DNA of 64,000 bases, from the NCBI GenBank assembly GCA_030374805.1, contig JARGSG010000183.1, positions 372,001-436,000 on the forward strand. Direction: 5' to 3'. The translations under genes and the position numbers were made by a program. Under the pieces are notes generated by a model, which saw nothing but the letters and a program-made list of their open reading frames with translations, made no database searches and was not told the DNA's origin. Shown here piece after piece: positions 51,338 to 61,555 of the stretch. The first letter of the stretch is position 1. Every line of letters begins with the position of its first letter. This stretch comes from Gracilaria gracilis (Eukaryota > Rhodophyta > Florideophyceae > Gracilariales > Gracilariaceae).

Positions 51338-52807
51338 ATGAGAGAAAGCGTACAATTTCTACTAACCGAGCACACCAGGCTCGCATTGTCACAATTGGAT
51401 GGTGTCTCTGACATTCCCGGGACGATTCGCGCTGCGCGGCATTGCGTTGGATTGGCACGTCAGACGGATATTCCTTCTGGTATCGTCCTGCCAGCCGGTC
51501 TCGAATGGAGTACAGAGTCTGTAAAGGTTCAAGATGTAGAAGCTGATTCCGCAGAGGCAGAAGTTTCACGCCTGATACCCTTGCGGTACCATGGCGCCGT
51601 GTGCGTATCTGCAAGTAATATTGATTCAGTGGTCCGTGATGTTACAGAATCCGAAATGGTCAAGCTGAACGACAAATTCTTTGACGAAGAATCCATGGGC
51701 GATATCATCTCCAGTTCATCAACCGAGGACGCATTCGAAGTTGAACTATATTCTTCTTGTCGTGAGCGAGACGCCAAAAAGGGACTGTCATTCAACATAG
51801 TAAACGGAAGTGCAAGACTCGTCATGGTTAAATTCGACAGCTTAGCTTATTGCTCGCCCGACGACTCAAAAAGTCAAGTACTTGACCTTATCGCCACCTC
51901 TCTGAAACGAGTTCTCGAGGCTTCTTTCTCTGTGTCTGATGAAGGCGAAGTATCTATTACACATCACCGTGTGCTAGGGGGCGGATTAGCTGTTACTTTC
52001 GTATCCGCCACTGGTGAAAATGAGCAATCATCAGAATCGATTGTGCGCAGAAGAGAGATTCATGACGGGCTGATGTTGCCAACAGACAGGCCAATGTTTA
52101 GAAGAAGCTGCCGAGCATTTGAGGGGAGTACTGGAATCACCGATGGTGGATGGGCCGGACGTCTTACAAACGTTCACCATGGCATCAAATCCCATAAGCT
52201 TGAGGGCAAAGACGTCTCCGTACATACGATGCATGGAACTTATTTGTATTGCCATTATATGCAAGACAAGTTCAATGACTCTAGCTGGGGATGTGCTTAC
52301 AGGTCGCTGCAAACCATTTTGAGTTGGTGTGCCTTTGAACGATATATTGAGTTCGAGGGTGGGATGCTTCCAGGTCACAGGCAGATTCAACAAGCTCTGG
52401 TGGATGTTGGTGACAAGGCTGCAAGTTTCATTGGATCCAAGGAGTGGATCGGAGCAAATGAAGTGTGTTATGCCCTAGAGAAGTTAACAGGAGTGTCAAG
52501 TAAGATATTGCACGTGAGCAGTGGGGCTGAAATAGAAAGCAAAGGCCGAGAGCTTGCTCAACATTTCGATACACAAGGAAGTCCAGTGATGGTAGGTGGC
52601 GGAGTTCTGGCTTGGACAATTCTTGGAGTAGCCCGGGATAGCCTTACAGGTGAGACAAAGTTCTTGATTCTTGACCCACACTACGAAGGGCGTGATGATC
52701 TGAAGGTTATTCAGAATAAGGGGTGGATTGCATGGAAAGGAGGCGATGCTTTCGTCGAGAACGCGTTTTACAACTTGTGTATGCCGCAACGGCCTTCAGC
52801 GGTATAG
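51338..52807 (+). CDS. Ufm1-specific protease 2 (UFSP2)
   Basis: Cysteine peptidase that matures UFM1 and removes it from targets; usually ER/cytosolic. 489 residues from ATG 51338 (the longer frame starts at TTG). The catalytic half is almost textbook: GTYLYCHYMQDKFNDSSWGC with the Cys nucleophile (Cys319 counting from this start), AYRSLQTILSW, HRQIQQALVDVGDKAASFIGSKEWIGANEV, and KFLILDPHYEG supplying catalytic Asp and His. The final block is KGWIAWK and YNLCMPQRP. The N-terminal ~290 residues are less conserved, as in animal and plant UFSP2. Its presence implies that the organism keeps the UFM1 pathway. Confidence 0.95.
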   Translation: MRESVQFLLTEHTRLALSQLDGVSDIPGTIRAARHCVGLARQTDIPSGIVLPAGLEWSTESVKVQDVEADSAEAEVSRLIPLRYHGAVCVSASNIDSVVRDVTESEMVKLNDKFFDEESMGDIISSSSTEDAFEVELYSSCRERDAKKGLSFNIVNGSARLVMVKFDSLAYCSPDDSKSQVLDLIATSLKRVLEASFSVSDEGEVSITHHRVLGGGLAVTFVSATGENEQSSESIVRRREIHDGLMLPTDRPMFRRSCRAFEGSTGITDGGWAGRLTNVHHGIKSHKLEGKDVSVHTMHGTYLYCHYMQDKFNDSSWGCAYRSLQTILSWCAFERYIEFEGGMLPGHRQIQQALVDVGDKAASFIGSKEWIGANEVCYALEKLTGVSSKILHVSSGAEIESKGRELAQHFDTQGSPVMVGGGVLAWTILGVARDSLTGETKFLILDPHYEGRDDLKVIQNKGWIAWKGGDAFVENAFYNLCMPQRPSAV

Positions 52808-54590
52808 AAGTATGACTTCTTCTTTTGTTCTGAAGAATGGCCAAAAACACTGAGAAGGGATCGGAACAAACATGGCACACATATCAAGATTTTCTTGTCG
52901 TCTAAGTCGTACAAAAGATGGTGATTGTATGTCGCGGTCGAATGGAGATTCAGTCCAATCCAACATATGTATTTTATGTATGCTTTACTTGGCCAAGTAG
53001 TTCAGTTCGTGTCTTCCACCTCATCCCGAGATCTATGAGACTCACTCAACGGACTATGCATTCCATTGCTCTGCGTCGTGGCCTGGGTTGCCCTGTTCTC
53101 ACAGTTGCGAAACATCATTTCGGCATGATTACCACAATCAATAATCTCGAAACCAGTCTCATGTGGCTCGCCAGCATATTTGATTAGAGTGTGTTTGACT
53201 ACGCTTCTATATGCATCAAACACAGGATCCATCGCGTCCTAATGTCTCCGGTCTTTTAGCTTGCAATCGTCACTGACTGATCCATGTGCTCACAGAATCA
53301 CATTAAGCGCAGCTGAAAGTCTGTATCCAGAACTCAACTCGGATGACCTCCAACCTTACTCATCGGAGGGGTTCAATAGACGTGCAGTAAGGACAACGCT
53401 CATCTTGTTTTATGTAGCATGTACAACTGCAAGCTCACCCTGTTCATATTCTCCAACCTTTTTGGGTCTCTGCAACTTGCGCTTCCAGTAGATCAAAGAG
53501 AAGGACATGGGGAGGACCTGGTAGAGGTGGAGTCGCCAGTGCTGAGCATCGAAAGTGTGATGATCTCGGTGAGAACTAAACGAGAGACACTTCCCAATCA
53601 GCAACTACTGTATTACTCCACCGCTGCGACATTCAACTGGTATGAACATCAAGAACGAGAGATCAAGCTGGACATCGCTGGATCGATTGAATACCTTTGA
53701 GAAGTAGGAGCAAGCTGAATAGGGTTGTCGTTTACTTGAAACACTTACGTTACTTCCTTGTACGTGTGGGTGTGCTAAAGACCCGACAACCTATACCATT
53801 TCCATACCGCAGCCACTAACTACTAATCAGTAGCTTTGCTACACTCATGGGCTACAGCAAGAGAGCATTACATCCCTTATGTGTTTTCGACAGCAGGCGT
53901 TTTGCAACCAGCGCTTATCGAAATGGGGACTATTGGCATCTAATGGGCGCACGAGTGCAAAAGTTGTCACTTGCCGCGGGTCCACTGAAGGCTTTGAAGG
54001 GTCATCCCTTGTTGAAGCTCTGGACTTCGCTTGCGAAGTTGTGCCTTGACAGTGATCGACATTCTATGATACCTTGTATTCGTATTCCTCAACGGTGTGC
54101 AGTTCAGCGGTGCTAGACTTCGTAGGTCTCCTTTGAATCGCATCACATATACCAAGGCATATCCAGCAAATTGAAAGGAAAAGAAGGTGAGCACAGTTGA
54201 GAAGCGTGCGGAACCGAAATAGATGATTGGTATACATATCATTTTACTTCTATATATCAGAAGGCGTATAGACGATGCGGAACGTAGAGGTTGTATAGAT
54301 ATGTAAATGCAACCGGTTTGCAGTATGCAAACGGATACACCACTAATTACCTACGGTAAAGTTAGTAACTTCTAAAGTTGTATCACTCTGAACAAGAACA
54401 CTCACAAATGAGGTATGAGTAAAAACAGTAAACACGAAAAGGATCGAGTGACGGAACTACGGCAGATATTGCAAGCAATGTGCAATGTGCACATGTATAT
54501 ACTACCATCCGAATAGTACGTATAGAATAGAGGATCAAGTGCGCGGAACACGACGGTTTTCGACGCTCACAACGCTTCACATACTCTTTT
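52808..54590. other. Intergenic region
   Basis: 1.8 kb with no recognisable gene. TACCTACGGTA at 54348-54358. Confidence 0.4.
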
Positions 54591-55640
54591 CTAGGTCAGA
54601 GAATGTTGAACATGCTTAGGAGCTGTACCATGATTTGATGAAGATGGTTCAGAATGAGCGTCATCGGTCTGTTCGGACTGTGAAGCAGGTGGAGCAGAAT
54701 GACTGTAAGTCCCCCTCAACTTGGCAAACGGCACACCATCAAAGCGCATCATAATCTCTCTCGCATCATCTACTCTCTCAATGACGGCAGGAGCCTCAAC
54801 GGCATACGCATGGATCGTAAACACGCTGGTAATATTTGAACAAGGCGGCCAGTAATACCCACCATGCGAATAAACATTCGCACGCTGAACAGCGCCGTGC
54901 GGAAGCAGAGCTGGGTTTGTGGAAGCATTGGCCGGCATGTGATTGTCGTGGTCAGGTCCAAGCGGAATATCTGTGACAAACCAATGTACGGGGTCGACCT
55001 TCGATTCGTGCAACGCGCCAGGGTGCGAGAAGAGAATGACGAGATTGGTGGCTGAGGGAGGCACATCTTGCCAGCGAAGAGGGATAGAGATAGGAACACC
55101 ATCAGGAGCATGACAACCGTACTCCAACGGAATGACACCGCCATCCGGCCACGCGGAAAAGATCTGCAGCCGTGGAGAATTCTGGTTGGTAACCATAGCG
55201 GTAAATCCGGTGGTCATGACAAGAAACACAACTCCCGTGACGACGAAGATAGCAATTCCCAGAATAGTGGTATCAGCAATGCGTTGGCGGCGGCGCTGAG
55301 TAGACTCGCGCTGTGCTTGATCGAGGTAGGGACCCTGCGAACATTCGCTCTGCGAAGAGTCGGTGATCAAGTGCACGGTCTGCAACGGATCGGACACCCT
55401 CAACGTACGGCGCTCGCGATAGCCATCGGCATCCGGACTAGGCGGTACGACGCGCGCCACGGCGCCGTACGGATAGTCGGTAGAGGGGGAGGTGGGCGGA
55501 GTAGGTGACTCATAGGCAGACGGCGTAGACGCGTTATGATCGATATGCGGCGGCGCAAGCGGGATACGCTCGGATGGCAACAGCAAAGGCGACTGTGGAC
55601 GCGCGGGCGGTCTCAGCGGCGGGGAGTTTTCGTCGTCCAT
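54591..55640 (-). CDS. Membrane-anchored PEBP (Raf kinase inhibitor-like) protein
   Basis: 349 residues. Residues 1-~125 are a Pro/Ser/Arg-rich cytosolic-type tail. A single transmembrane helix follows (TTILGIAIFVVTGVVFLVMTTGF). The distal ~175 residues are a PEBP domain of the bacterial YbhB type: GGVIPLEYGCHAPDG, IPLRWQDVPPSATNLVILFSHPGA, DPVHWFVTDIPLG and FTIHAYAVEAP, with the conserved ligand-pocket D-P-x-H-W motif. The domain would lie on the lumenal or extracellular side of a type II protein. A short Ser/His-rich tail ends it. Being membrane-bound is unusual for PEBP. Confidence 0.88.
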   Translation of the reverse strand: MDDENSPPLRPPARPQSPLLLPSERIPLAPPHIDHNASTPSAYESPTPPTSPSTDYPYGAVARVVPPSPDADGYRERRTLRVSDPLQTVHLITDSSQSECSQGPYLDQAQRESTQRRRQRIADTTILGIAIFVVTGVVFLVMTTGFTAMVTNQNSPRLQIFSAWPDGGVIPLEYGCHAPDGVPISIPLRWQDVPPSATNLVILFSHPGALHESKVDPVHWFVTDIPLGPDHDNHMPANASTNPALLPHGAVQRANVYSHGGYYWPPCSNITSVFTIHAYAVEAPAVIERVDDAREIMMRFDGVPFAKLRGTYSHSAPPASQSEQTDDAHSEPSSSNHGTAPKHVQHSLT

Positions 55641-55833
55641 GGCAACGGCGCTAGAAGAAGACTGTCAATTGGAAAAAGGCAATGGACACGACACGACACG
55701 AGCGCGAGGTGACAAAAACGCTCGCAGGTATGTAGATATATGATATGCAGACAGCTGTAGGATACTACCAGGGGTATATGAATACAAAGGGCTGCCGGCC
55801 ACTGCGGGCGCGTCGCCCGCCGCGCGCGCAAAT
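55641..55833. other. Spacer with TACCAGGGGTA
   Basis: 193 bp serving as PEBP promoter and end of the next gene. Palindrome copy at 55766-55776. Confidence 0.4.
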
Positions 55834-56617
55834 CTACTGCTGCGCGGGCGCGTTCTCGGGCCAAACCGGCAACCGCACGCCCTCAAGCCAAGCCCACGTC
55901 CTGAGGGCGACGGCGACGCCCACGCCCGCGCCCACGCGCGCGGGCACAGAAGCGCCGCCCGCGGCGGTGGCGACGTACGCGGCAGCGCCGGCGGCGGCGG
56001 TGGTGGCGTAGATCTCGGCAGCCGAGTGCAGAATACGCACCTTTCTGCCGCAGAGCACGTCTCTGACGACGCCGCCAAAGGTGGCGGTTGCCATGCCGCA
56101 CAGCACGACGACTGCGATGGGTACTCGCGCTCTCACGCCGTTCATGGCGCCGATGACGCAAAAGGCACCCACGCCGATGGTGTCAGCCACGAATTCCACG
56201 GCGCTCTCCTCGCGCGCGGTGGACGGCGCGCACGCGGCGTACAGCGCGAAGGTGGAGGCGGCCGTGGCGATGCACAGGTAGAGGTATTCCACCTCTTCCG
56301 TCCAGAACGGACGCTTTGCAAGAATGACGGCGTCGCGAATGGTGCCGCCGCCAACGGCGGTGATGGTACCCACCATGGTGGCGCCCAGCACATCCATGCC
56401 GCCCGCGGCCGCCAGTAGCGCACCGGAGTGCGCGAAGGACACCGTGCCGATGTAGTCGCCGAACCGCAGCAGACCCAGCGTGCTGCTGCTGGTGGCGTAG
56501 CGCGGCAGCGAGTCTGCTGGCAGCGAGTTGTGGACGGACGGCTTCGTGCGGGCTGTGCTGACGGTGCTGGCGGCGCGCGCGCGCGGTTTTTGCGGCGATG
56601 ACGGCGACGACGACGAT

Positions 56618-56648
<31 letters not shown>

Positions 56649-56751
56649 ACGCGTCGCAGAAGACGCGCGCCGGAGGCGAGCGCTGCAGCTGCGCGCGACG
56701 CGCGGCGAAGCGTGCAGCGTGTCGTAGCGCGCTCATCGCTCGCACGCTCAT
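55834..56751 (-). CDS. UPF0126 (YicG-like) membrane protein
   Basis: 305 residues. The first 50 are a basic, Ala-rich presequence (MSVRAMSALRHAARFAARRA) suggesting mitochondrial import, then a Ser/Pro run coded by GAC-GGC repeats. The core is the seven-helix UPF0126 duplicated unit: GLLRFGDYIGTVSFAHSGAL, VGTITAVGGGTIRDAVIL (GGG-x-RD of the first unit), then VIGAMNGV and ATFGGVVRDVLCG (GG-x-x-RD of the second). Bacterial YicG has been linked to glycine transport, and the fold resembles TRIC channels. Function in eukaryotes is not settled. Confidence 0.88.
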
Positions 56752-57153
56752 CGCTCAAACGGTGGGCGGGGGGCGCAGTCGGCGACCTGGCGACGCGCTG
56801 CAGGCGCGCACACGGGCGTCGATGCGTACCTTCGAGCACATACACAGCAGGGCAGACCATTGATTGATGCGCCAGTGCGAAGGTATCTACTGGGTGCGCT
56901 CCATCAACGCGGAGCGTTACTGGCCGTTCCTTTCCGCCGGTGGCCGCACGTGGCTGACGTGGAGCGCGCACGTGCATCGCGCACACGCGTGCGCGCGCCA
57001 ACCGAAACGCGCAAGCGTTGTTTCGGTTGGCGTGGCGTGTTCTGCACAGCCGCCCCCTTGCACATGATAAGTATCTACAGAGTACCACCACGACTCGCTG
57101 CATCTCCGCGGCCTCGCGCCGGAGGCGCCGCATCGTCGCTCGCTGCCAGCAAA
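56752..57153. promoter_or_regulatory. Divergent promoter UPF0126 / EF-hand protein
   Basis: 402 bp, GC-rich, rich in CACGCG/CGTGCG. The EF-hand frame is open 5' to 56860, but these are presumed 5' UTR codons. Confidence 0.4.
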
Positions 57154-57705
57154 ATGTCCGCGCTCGCAAACGTGCAGAACCAGTCCGACTTGCTGACGCA
57201 CTCCATCAATGACCTGCACCGCGTGTTCGACCTCTTCGACCTTTCCAAGGACAAGCACATGGACTTCCGCGAGCTTCTACAGGTTGTGCGTCTCACCGGA
57301 CAGAACCCGCCGGGCACGGAAACCGTCAAGCAATGTCTACGCCAGGCCTGTCGCCTCAAGCCAGACGACCCTGTACCAACCTCCATCGACTTTAAGCAAT
57401 TCCTCGACTTTTTCGCCGTGTACAAGCTCAACATGGGCGACGTGGAGAACGACGAAATCTTCCAGGTGCTGGATGAGGATGAGTCCGGTACCATTTCTGC
57501 TGAGGAGTTGGCAAAGGTCATGAATGTTTTCGGCGTCACCATTACCTTGGGTGAGGCCTTGGCCATGACTGATGTTGCCGATGAATACAACCCGGCACCC
57601 AATGTGCTGCAGAAGAACCATATCGATATCAATGACTTCTCCAACATTATGAGACGTCTTAACCTCTTCGAGCACGAAGAACACTCCTCGTCAGCATCGG
57701 ATTGA
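57154..57705 (+). CDS. Calmodulin-like EF-hand protein
   Basis: 183 residues from ATG 57154 (MSALANVQNQSDLLTHSIND); an in-frame ATG at 57064 would add 30 residues. Four EF-hand units are visible. The first (LFDLSKDKHMDFRELL) and third (VLDEDESGTISAEEL) have canonical acidic loops; the second and fourth (DDPVPTSIDFKQF and AEYNPAP-type) are degenerate. Overall arrangement resembles calmodulin/centrin-like sensors. Likely cytosolic, calcium-responsive. Targets unknown. The C-terminus is acidic/Ser-rich (EHEEHSSSASD). Confidence 0.9.
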   Translation: MSALANVQNQSDLLTHSINDLHRVFDLFDLSKDKHMDFRELLQVVRLTGQNPPGTETVKQCLRQACRLKPDDPVPTSIDFKQFLDFFAVYKLNMGDVENDEIFQVLDEDESGTISAEELAKVMNVFGVTITLGEALAMTDVADEYNPAPNVLQKNHIDINDFSNIMRRLNLFEHEEHSSSASD

Positions 57706-58102
57706 AACTACTTTCCTCTTTGTCATAAACGCCCAAGTTTATTATCCACAAAAATATTCACAAGTCGCGCAAACTTTCGAAACGCCCTCCACATACAATA
57801 TATTATCCGTTAGTGCTCAATGTACACACTACACACCACCTTTCGTTCCAATATACACACAAGTCAGCTGTACAAGTCCCATCTTTCTAAACCCGATATC
57901 CCCTCTCAACCTTCGTCTTAGAGTTGCACATGCGTACACCGGCGCCACTTGTTTCAGAGCTTCCATTGCACTGCACAACCCAACTCATACCGCCTATTGT
58001 AGAACCTTACGTAATCTGTCCCGTTTCGTCTTCTTCCTCAGCAAATAGCTCCCTGTTCGAGCTCAGTTCCGCTCCCCTCACGAACAGTACACCTACTCCT
58101 TA
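57706..58102. other. Convergent 3' region
   Basis: Only 397 bp between stop codons; AT-richer, nothing else seen. Confidence 0.4.
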
Positions 58103-61100
58103 TCACTCTTCCTGAAGTCCAGAGAGCTCATGACTTCCCAAGTCTTTCGCGTCATTCTCCCTTCTTCTGTTGTAAGCATTGGATCCCGGACCACAGTCTA
58201 ACGACGTTGGGTTTAACAGATTTGCCAAACTGGCACCCGCCTCAACCCGATGTCGCCCTCCTGTAGTTAACGAGTTCTCTTCACAACCCTCCTGATCGGT
58301 GTCTGCTTTTCTGTTCCGCATCACACTCTTGTCGTGTTCAATAGGGACACCATGATCACGTCTCAAGGATGCTGGCAATTCACGTTCAGCACCGCCTTGG
58401 CCTTCGCTCACTAATACCTTCTCTCGTCTCTGTGTTATAGGCTTGATTCTCTTTACTTTAAAGGTATGCGCTGCGTTCACGAGGGGGATCACCTCCCTTG
58501 AACTGTCACTGCTGGACGGGTTCACCGGCACATTTTTTCCATCAAACGATGAACGATTTTGCACGTCCAATGTGGAATCTTCCTCGTTGCTGTTATGTAA
58601 TCTTAAACCAGCAGGTTGTGACAGCGGTGAACCTCTTCTCATCCCATCTCTGTTCATATAAGCTCCAGCGGCCAGCATTCCACGAGTGTCCGTGCCATCA
58701 AGCCTGTCGTTCCCAATCTCTTCGTTCTCCTCCTTGAAATCACGCTTTCGCATGAACTCGCTTTCGTTCGAGATCATTCCATTCCCATTCCCAGGCAATT
58801 CGTTAATCTCGCCAGCCACACTACGTTCCCGGGCACTCGAGTCAAGCTGATGAACATCAGGATCTTTGTCGAATATACGTGCAATCACTCGACGATCGCG
58901 GTATCCGTTTTCATCATCACGCCCAGCATAAAACCCACCATGTCCCGTGCAGTTGTCCGGGCTATCACGGTCAGTAAACCTCAAGCTTTCTCCTGACCTA
59001 CTCAAGTTGTTAGTGATTTGTTTCTCGGACTTGGCGCGTTGGGGGCCGCTAGGCGCTCCGCGGTCTCTACCTTGACCCAATGAATGTCCTGCTCTCTGAC
59101 TCTCCACAATGACTCCAAGCTGGGTGCTTTTCATCTTTTCATCGCGCGCAGAAAAGGGACTTAAATGCTGACCATGACTCCGTTGCTCCAGATCCATCGA
59201 GGGCGACCGGGGACGCTCCGGCACATAACAATCCTGTGGCTCCTCAACAAGTCGGACTTGCAAATCAATTCCCTGCTGAGGCTCTGAAAGCCCCAGCGTG
59301 TGACTATCGTCCCGTGCTTCGCCATCTTCCGAAGGCCCAACATCATGATTGACCAGGCTGAACGGATGATGTGGAGTTAGCTGGTCATCCTCGTCATCAT
59401 TTGCATGATACAAGTTTGTCCCGTTAGGGTCAGTGTGAGGGTGACTAATATGATCGTCATCTGCATCGTCGTCATCGTTGTCCAGAACCTCCCGAGGCAC
59501 TTCCACTTGGTGCATTGAATCTTCATTGTGGATGCACTCCCCTGTCCCGGTTTGAACAAGAGCTGGCTGTTGATCTCCCACACCCATGTGAATATTAGCG
59601 ACACTGTGGTCTAAACCGCTTCGATTTATGTCATGGTCATCCTGGCTATATTGACTATCCGACGGCGAACTGGTGCGTTGATGAGCCTCGCCGTCTCCTT
59701 GTCTGGAACCGAATTGCACATCATTTCCTGATGCACGAATATAGTGATCCTGCTCATCTTCAGTCTGATGATGTGTAAAGCGGTTTTCAGAATTCGTCGC
59801 ACGCAGATGTGTGTCGCCATCAAGAGATTCACTGACAATCATTCTTGGACGACCGCGCGGGCCCAAATCACTGTCTCGCAAGTTACGTACTTCGGAATGT
59901 TCCTGATGATTAACATCACCTCTGTGGTTTTGTGCAACCTCCTCAAGTGATTGGCGATTGGGCCTTGGGACATGAACATCTCGCTGGCTATCAGGACGCG
60001 GTTCCCGAGGTATGTAACGAGCGTAGCGAGAGCTTATGTCTTGACCAGCATTGTCATCGCTTGGAACGGGATATATTTCGTTTGTGGGTTCAGATATGTT
60101 TCGCTCCTTCATGGAATGAAGGGGCCGAAACTGATTAGATTCGGTCACAACATTCTGGACCACAGGCTGATGGGGGTATGTGTGTCCTTGATGAATTGGT
60201 GCACCAAGAAACCGCACTGGCTGGAGTCTTTCTTCACGATTCATGCCGTAGGAACGTTGAGTGACAGGCGTTGAAACCGGCAGTTCTTGAGAGATATGGA
60301 GCGCAGAAGATGAATAAGCATGTGAAACGGCCTCGAACTGTTGCGGGTGTGACGTGCGTATTGGGTGTACCGCGCTTGCGTGGTGGATGACGTCCGAAGC
60401 TCTTTGATCTGCTCGAGGGCCAAAGTTAGGATGGACATGAGGTAAAGTCCTTTCTTCGAGAGATCTCGCAAACGTTGGATCATGCGGAGCACCGCCACCA
60501 CTAGAAAGCAGAGAAACATTTCCGGGAGAGATTAGAGATCGATGTTCCAACCGGATTGGAACAGCCATGGGCCTTGATTCCGCAGAAGGATTTTTGGCCA
60601 TTCCGGGAGACGAGTGCAAATGAAATCCGGACAGGTTTGAGGCTCGGATAGACTCATTCGGCTCTTGAAAAGGCCTGGATCGAACCATCTGGTGGTAACC
60701 ATACACCGGGAGGTTTTCAGAATGATGAGTTTGAGGAAGGGTTTGCGCCCTCCTTACGCCAGCCATTGGCGACACAAGCTCCGGCTCGATTTGCTTTGAA
60801 TGCAACAGAGATCTCTGCGCATGAGAGCGATGAATTTGAATCGCCGGTAGACTGGGAAAAGCGAGCTTCTGAGACACACGGGGAGGTTGGACAATGGAAG
60901 GGCCAGCCGTAGAACGCAAGGGGATTGGAAGAGAAGGCTCTGAACGCATGCGCGGAGTTGAAGCAGGAGTACACGTCGACGGCGTTGACTGCAATGGAAC
61001 TGAAGAGGATGCACGGCTGTGCTGTTTGTCAGCAGTCTTGACGGACTTTGACAAGTTGCGCCATTTATCCTTGAGGTCTACGCTGATTCGCACAGGGTTG

Positions 61101-61555
61101 AACAGGTCGGCATTCTCTCGCAAGATAACAGCCCAGCGACCCTCACCATACTTCTGCACGCCGCAGCGAAGCGCGTCGACTTCCTGCGGCGTCCACTTGA
61201 TGCGCTTCTGACGTTTGGCCTTGGTCTGACTCACATTTTGGCGTGTGGAGGCGTTGGCTGCCACATAGTCGCGCAACACGTTGTCCAAATTGGTTCCAAA
61301 CCCCTGTTGCTCGAAATGAGCTCGCGCACGTTCTCTCTTCTTCTTGGCGACAGCGGCAGCACGCCGCGCAAGCGAGATGGACTCGCCGCGCGCAGCATGT
61401 GAGGCGGAGAGCGGTCGACGCGCGCGAGGAGTGTCAGTGAGACGATTCGGTTGCGTAGAGTGAGGGCCGAGCCTGAGCGGTTGTGCAAGCGGTTGAGAGG
61501 AAGAGGGTGGCTGTTCGGATGAGCGCGCGTCCGGGGGGATGGCGGAGGCGCTCAT
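58103..61555 (-). CDS. Telobox-type Myb/SANT protein
   Basis: 1150 residues. A single Myb repeat at ~119-171 (IKWTPQEVDALRCGVQKYGE then GRWAVILRENADLFNPVRIS) ends in VDLKDKWRNL, the telobox motif of telomere-repeat binding factors of the TRF/TRFL kind. Unlike plant SMH proteins (Myb at the N-terminus plus histone H1 domain) or TRF2 (C-terminal Myb), here it is N-terminal and the following ~980 residues are a disordered Ser/Pro/His/Asp-rich chain without a recognisable domain. A basic helix (AAAVAKKKRERARAHFEQQG) precedes the Myb. It may bind telomeric or interstitial DNA or act as a transcription factor. Confidence 0.9.
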   Translation of the reverse strand: MSASAIPPDARSSEQPPSSSQPLAQPLRLGPHSTQPNRLTDTPRARRPLSASHAARGESISLARRAAAVAKKKRERARAHFEQQGFGTNLDNVLRDYVAANASTRQNVSQTKAKRQKRIKWTPQEVDALRCGVQKYGEGRWAVILRENADLFNPVRISVDLKDKWRNLSKSVKTADKQHSRASSSVPLQSTPSTCTPASTPRMRSEPSLPIPLRSTAGPSIVQPPRVSQKLAFPSLPAIQIHRSHAQRSLLHSKQIEPELVSPMAGVRRAQTLPQTHHSENLPVYGYHQMVRSRPFQEPNESIRASNLSGFHLHSSPGMAKNPSAESRPMAVPIRLEHRSLISPGNVSLLSSGGGAPHDPTFARSLEERTLPHVHPNFGPRADQRASDVIHHASAVHPIRTSHPQQFEAVSHAYSSSALHISQELPVSTPVTQRSYGMNREERLQPVRFLGAPIHQGHTYPHQPVVQNVVTESNQFRPLHSMKERNISEPTNEIYPVPSDDNAGQDISSRYARYIPREPRPDSQRDVHVPRPNRQSLEEVAQNHRGDVNHQEHSEVRNLRDSDLGPRGRPRMIVSESLDGDTHLRATNSENRFTHHQTEDEQDHYIRASGNDVQFGSRQGDGEAHQRTSSPSDSQYSQDDHDINRSGLDHSVANIHMGVGDQQPALVQTGTGECIHNEDSMHQVEVPREVLDNDDDDADDDHISHPHTDPNGTNLYHANDDEDDQLTPHHPFSLVNHDVGPSEDGEARDDSHTLGLSEPQQGIDLQVRLVEEPQDCYVPERPRSPSMDLEQRSHGQHLSPFSARDEKMKSTQLGVIVESQRAGHSLGQGRDRGAPSGPQRAKSEKQITNNLSRSGESLRFTDRDSPDNCTGHGGFYAGRDDENGYRDRRVIARIFDKDPDVHQLDSSARERSVAGEINELPGNGNGMISNESEFMRKRDFKEENEEIGNDRLDGTDTRGMLAAGAYMNRDGMRRGSPLSQPAGLRLHNSNEEDSTLDVQNRSSFDGKNVPVNPSSSDSSREVIPLVNAAHTFKVKRIKPITQRREKVLVSEGQGGAERELPASLRRDHGVPIEHDKSVMRNRKADTDQEGCEENSLTTGGRHRVEAGASLANLLNPTSLDCGPGSNAYNRRRENDAKDLGSHELSGLQEE

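Noticed and set aside
56183-57169. 328-residue minus-strand ORF over UPF0126 5' part and its promoter
   Set aside because: Arg/His/Ala-rich shadow of the UPF0126 frame.
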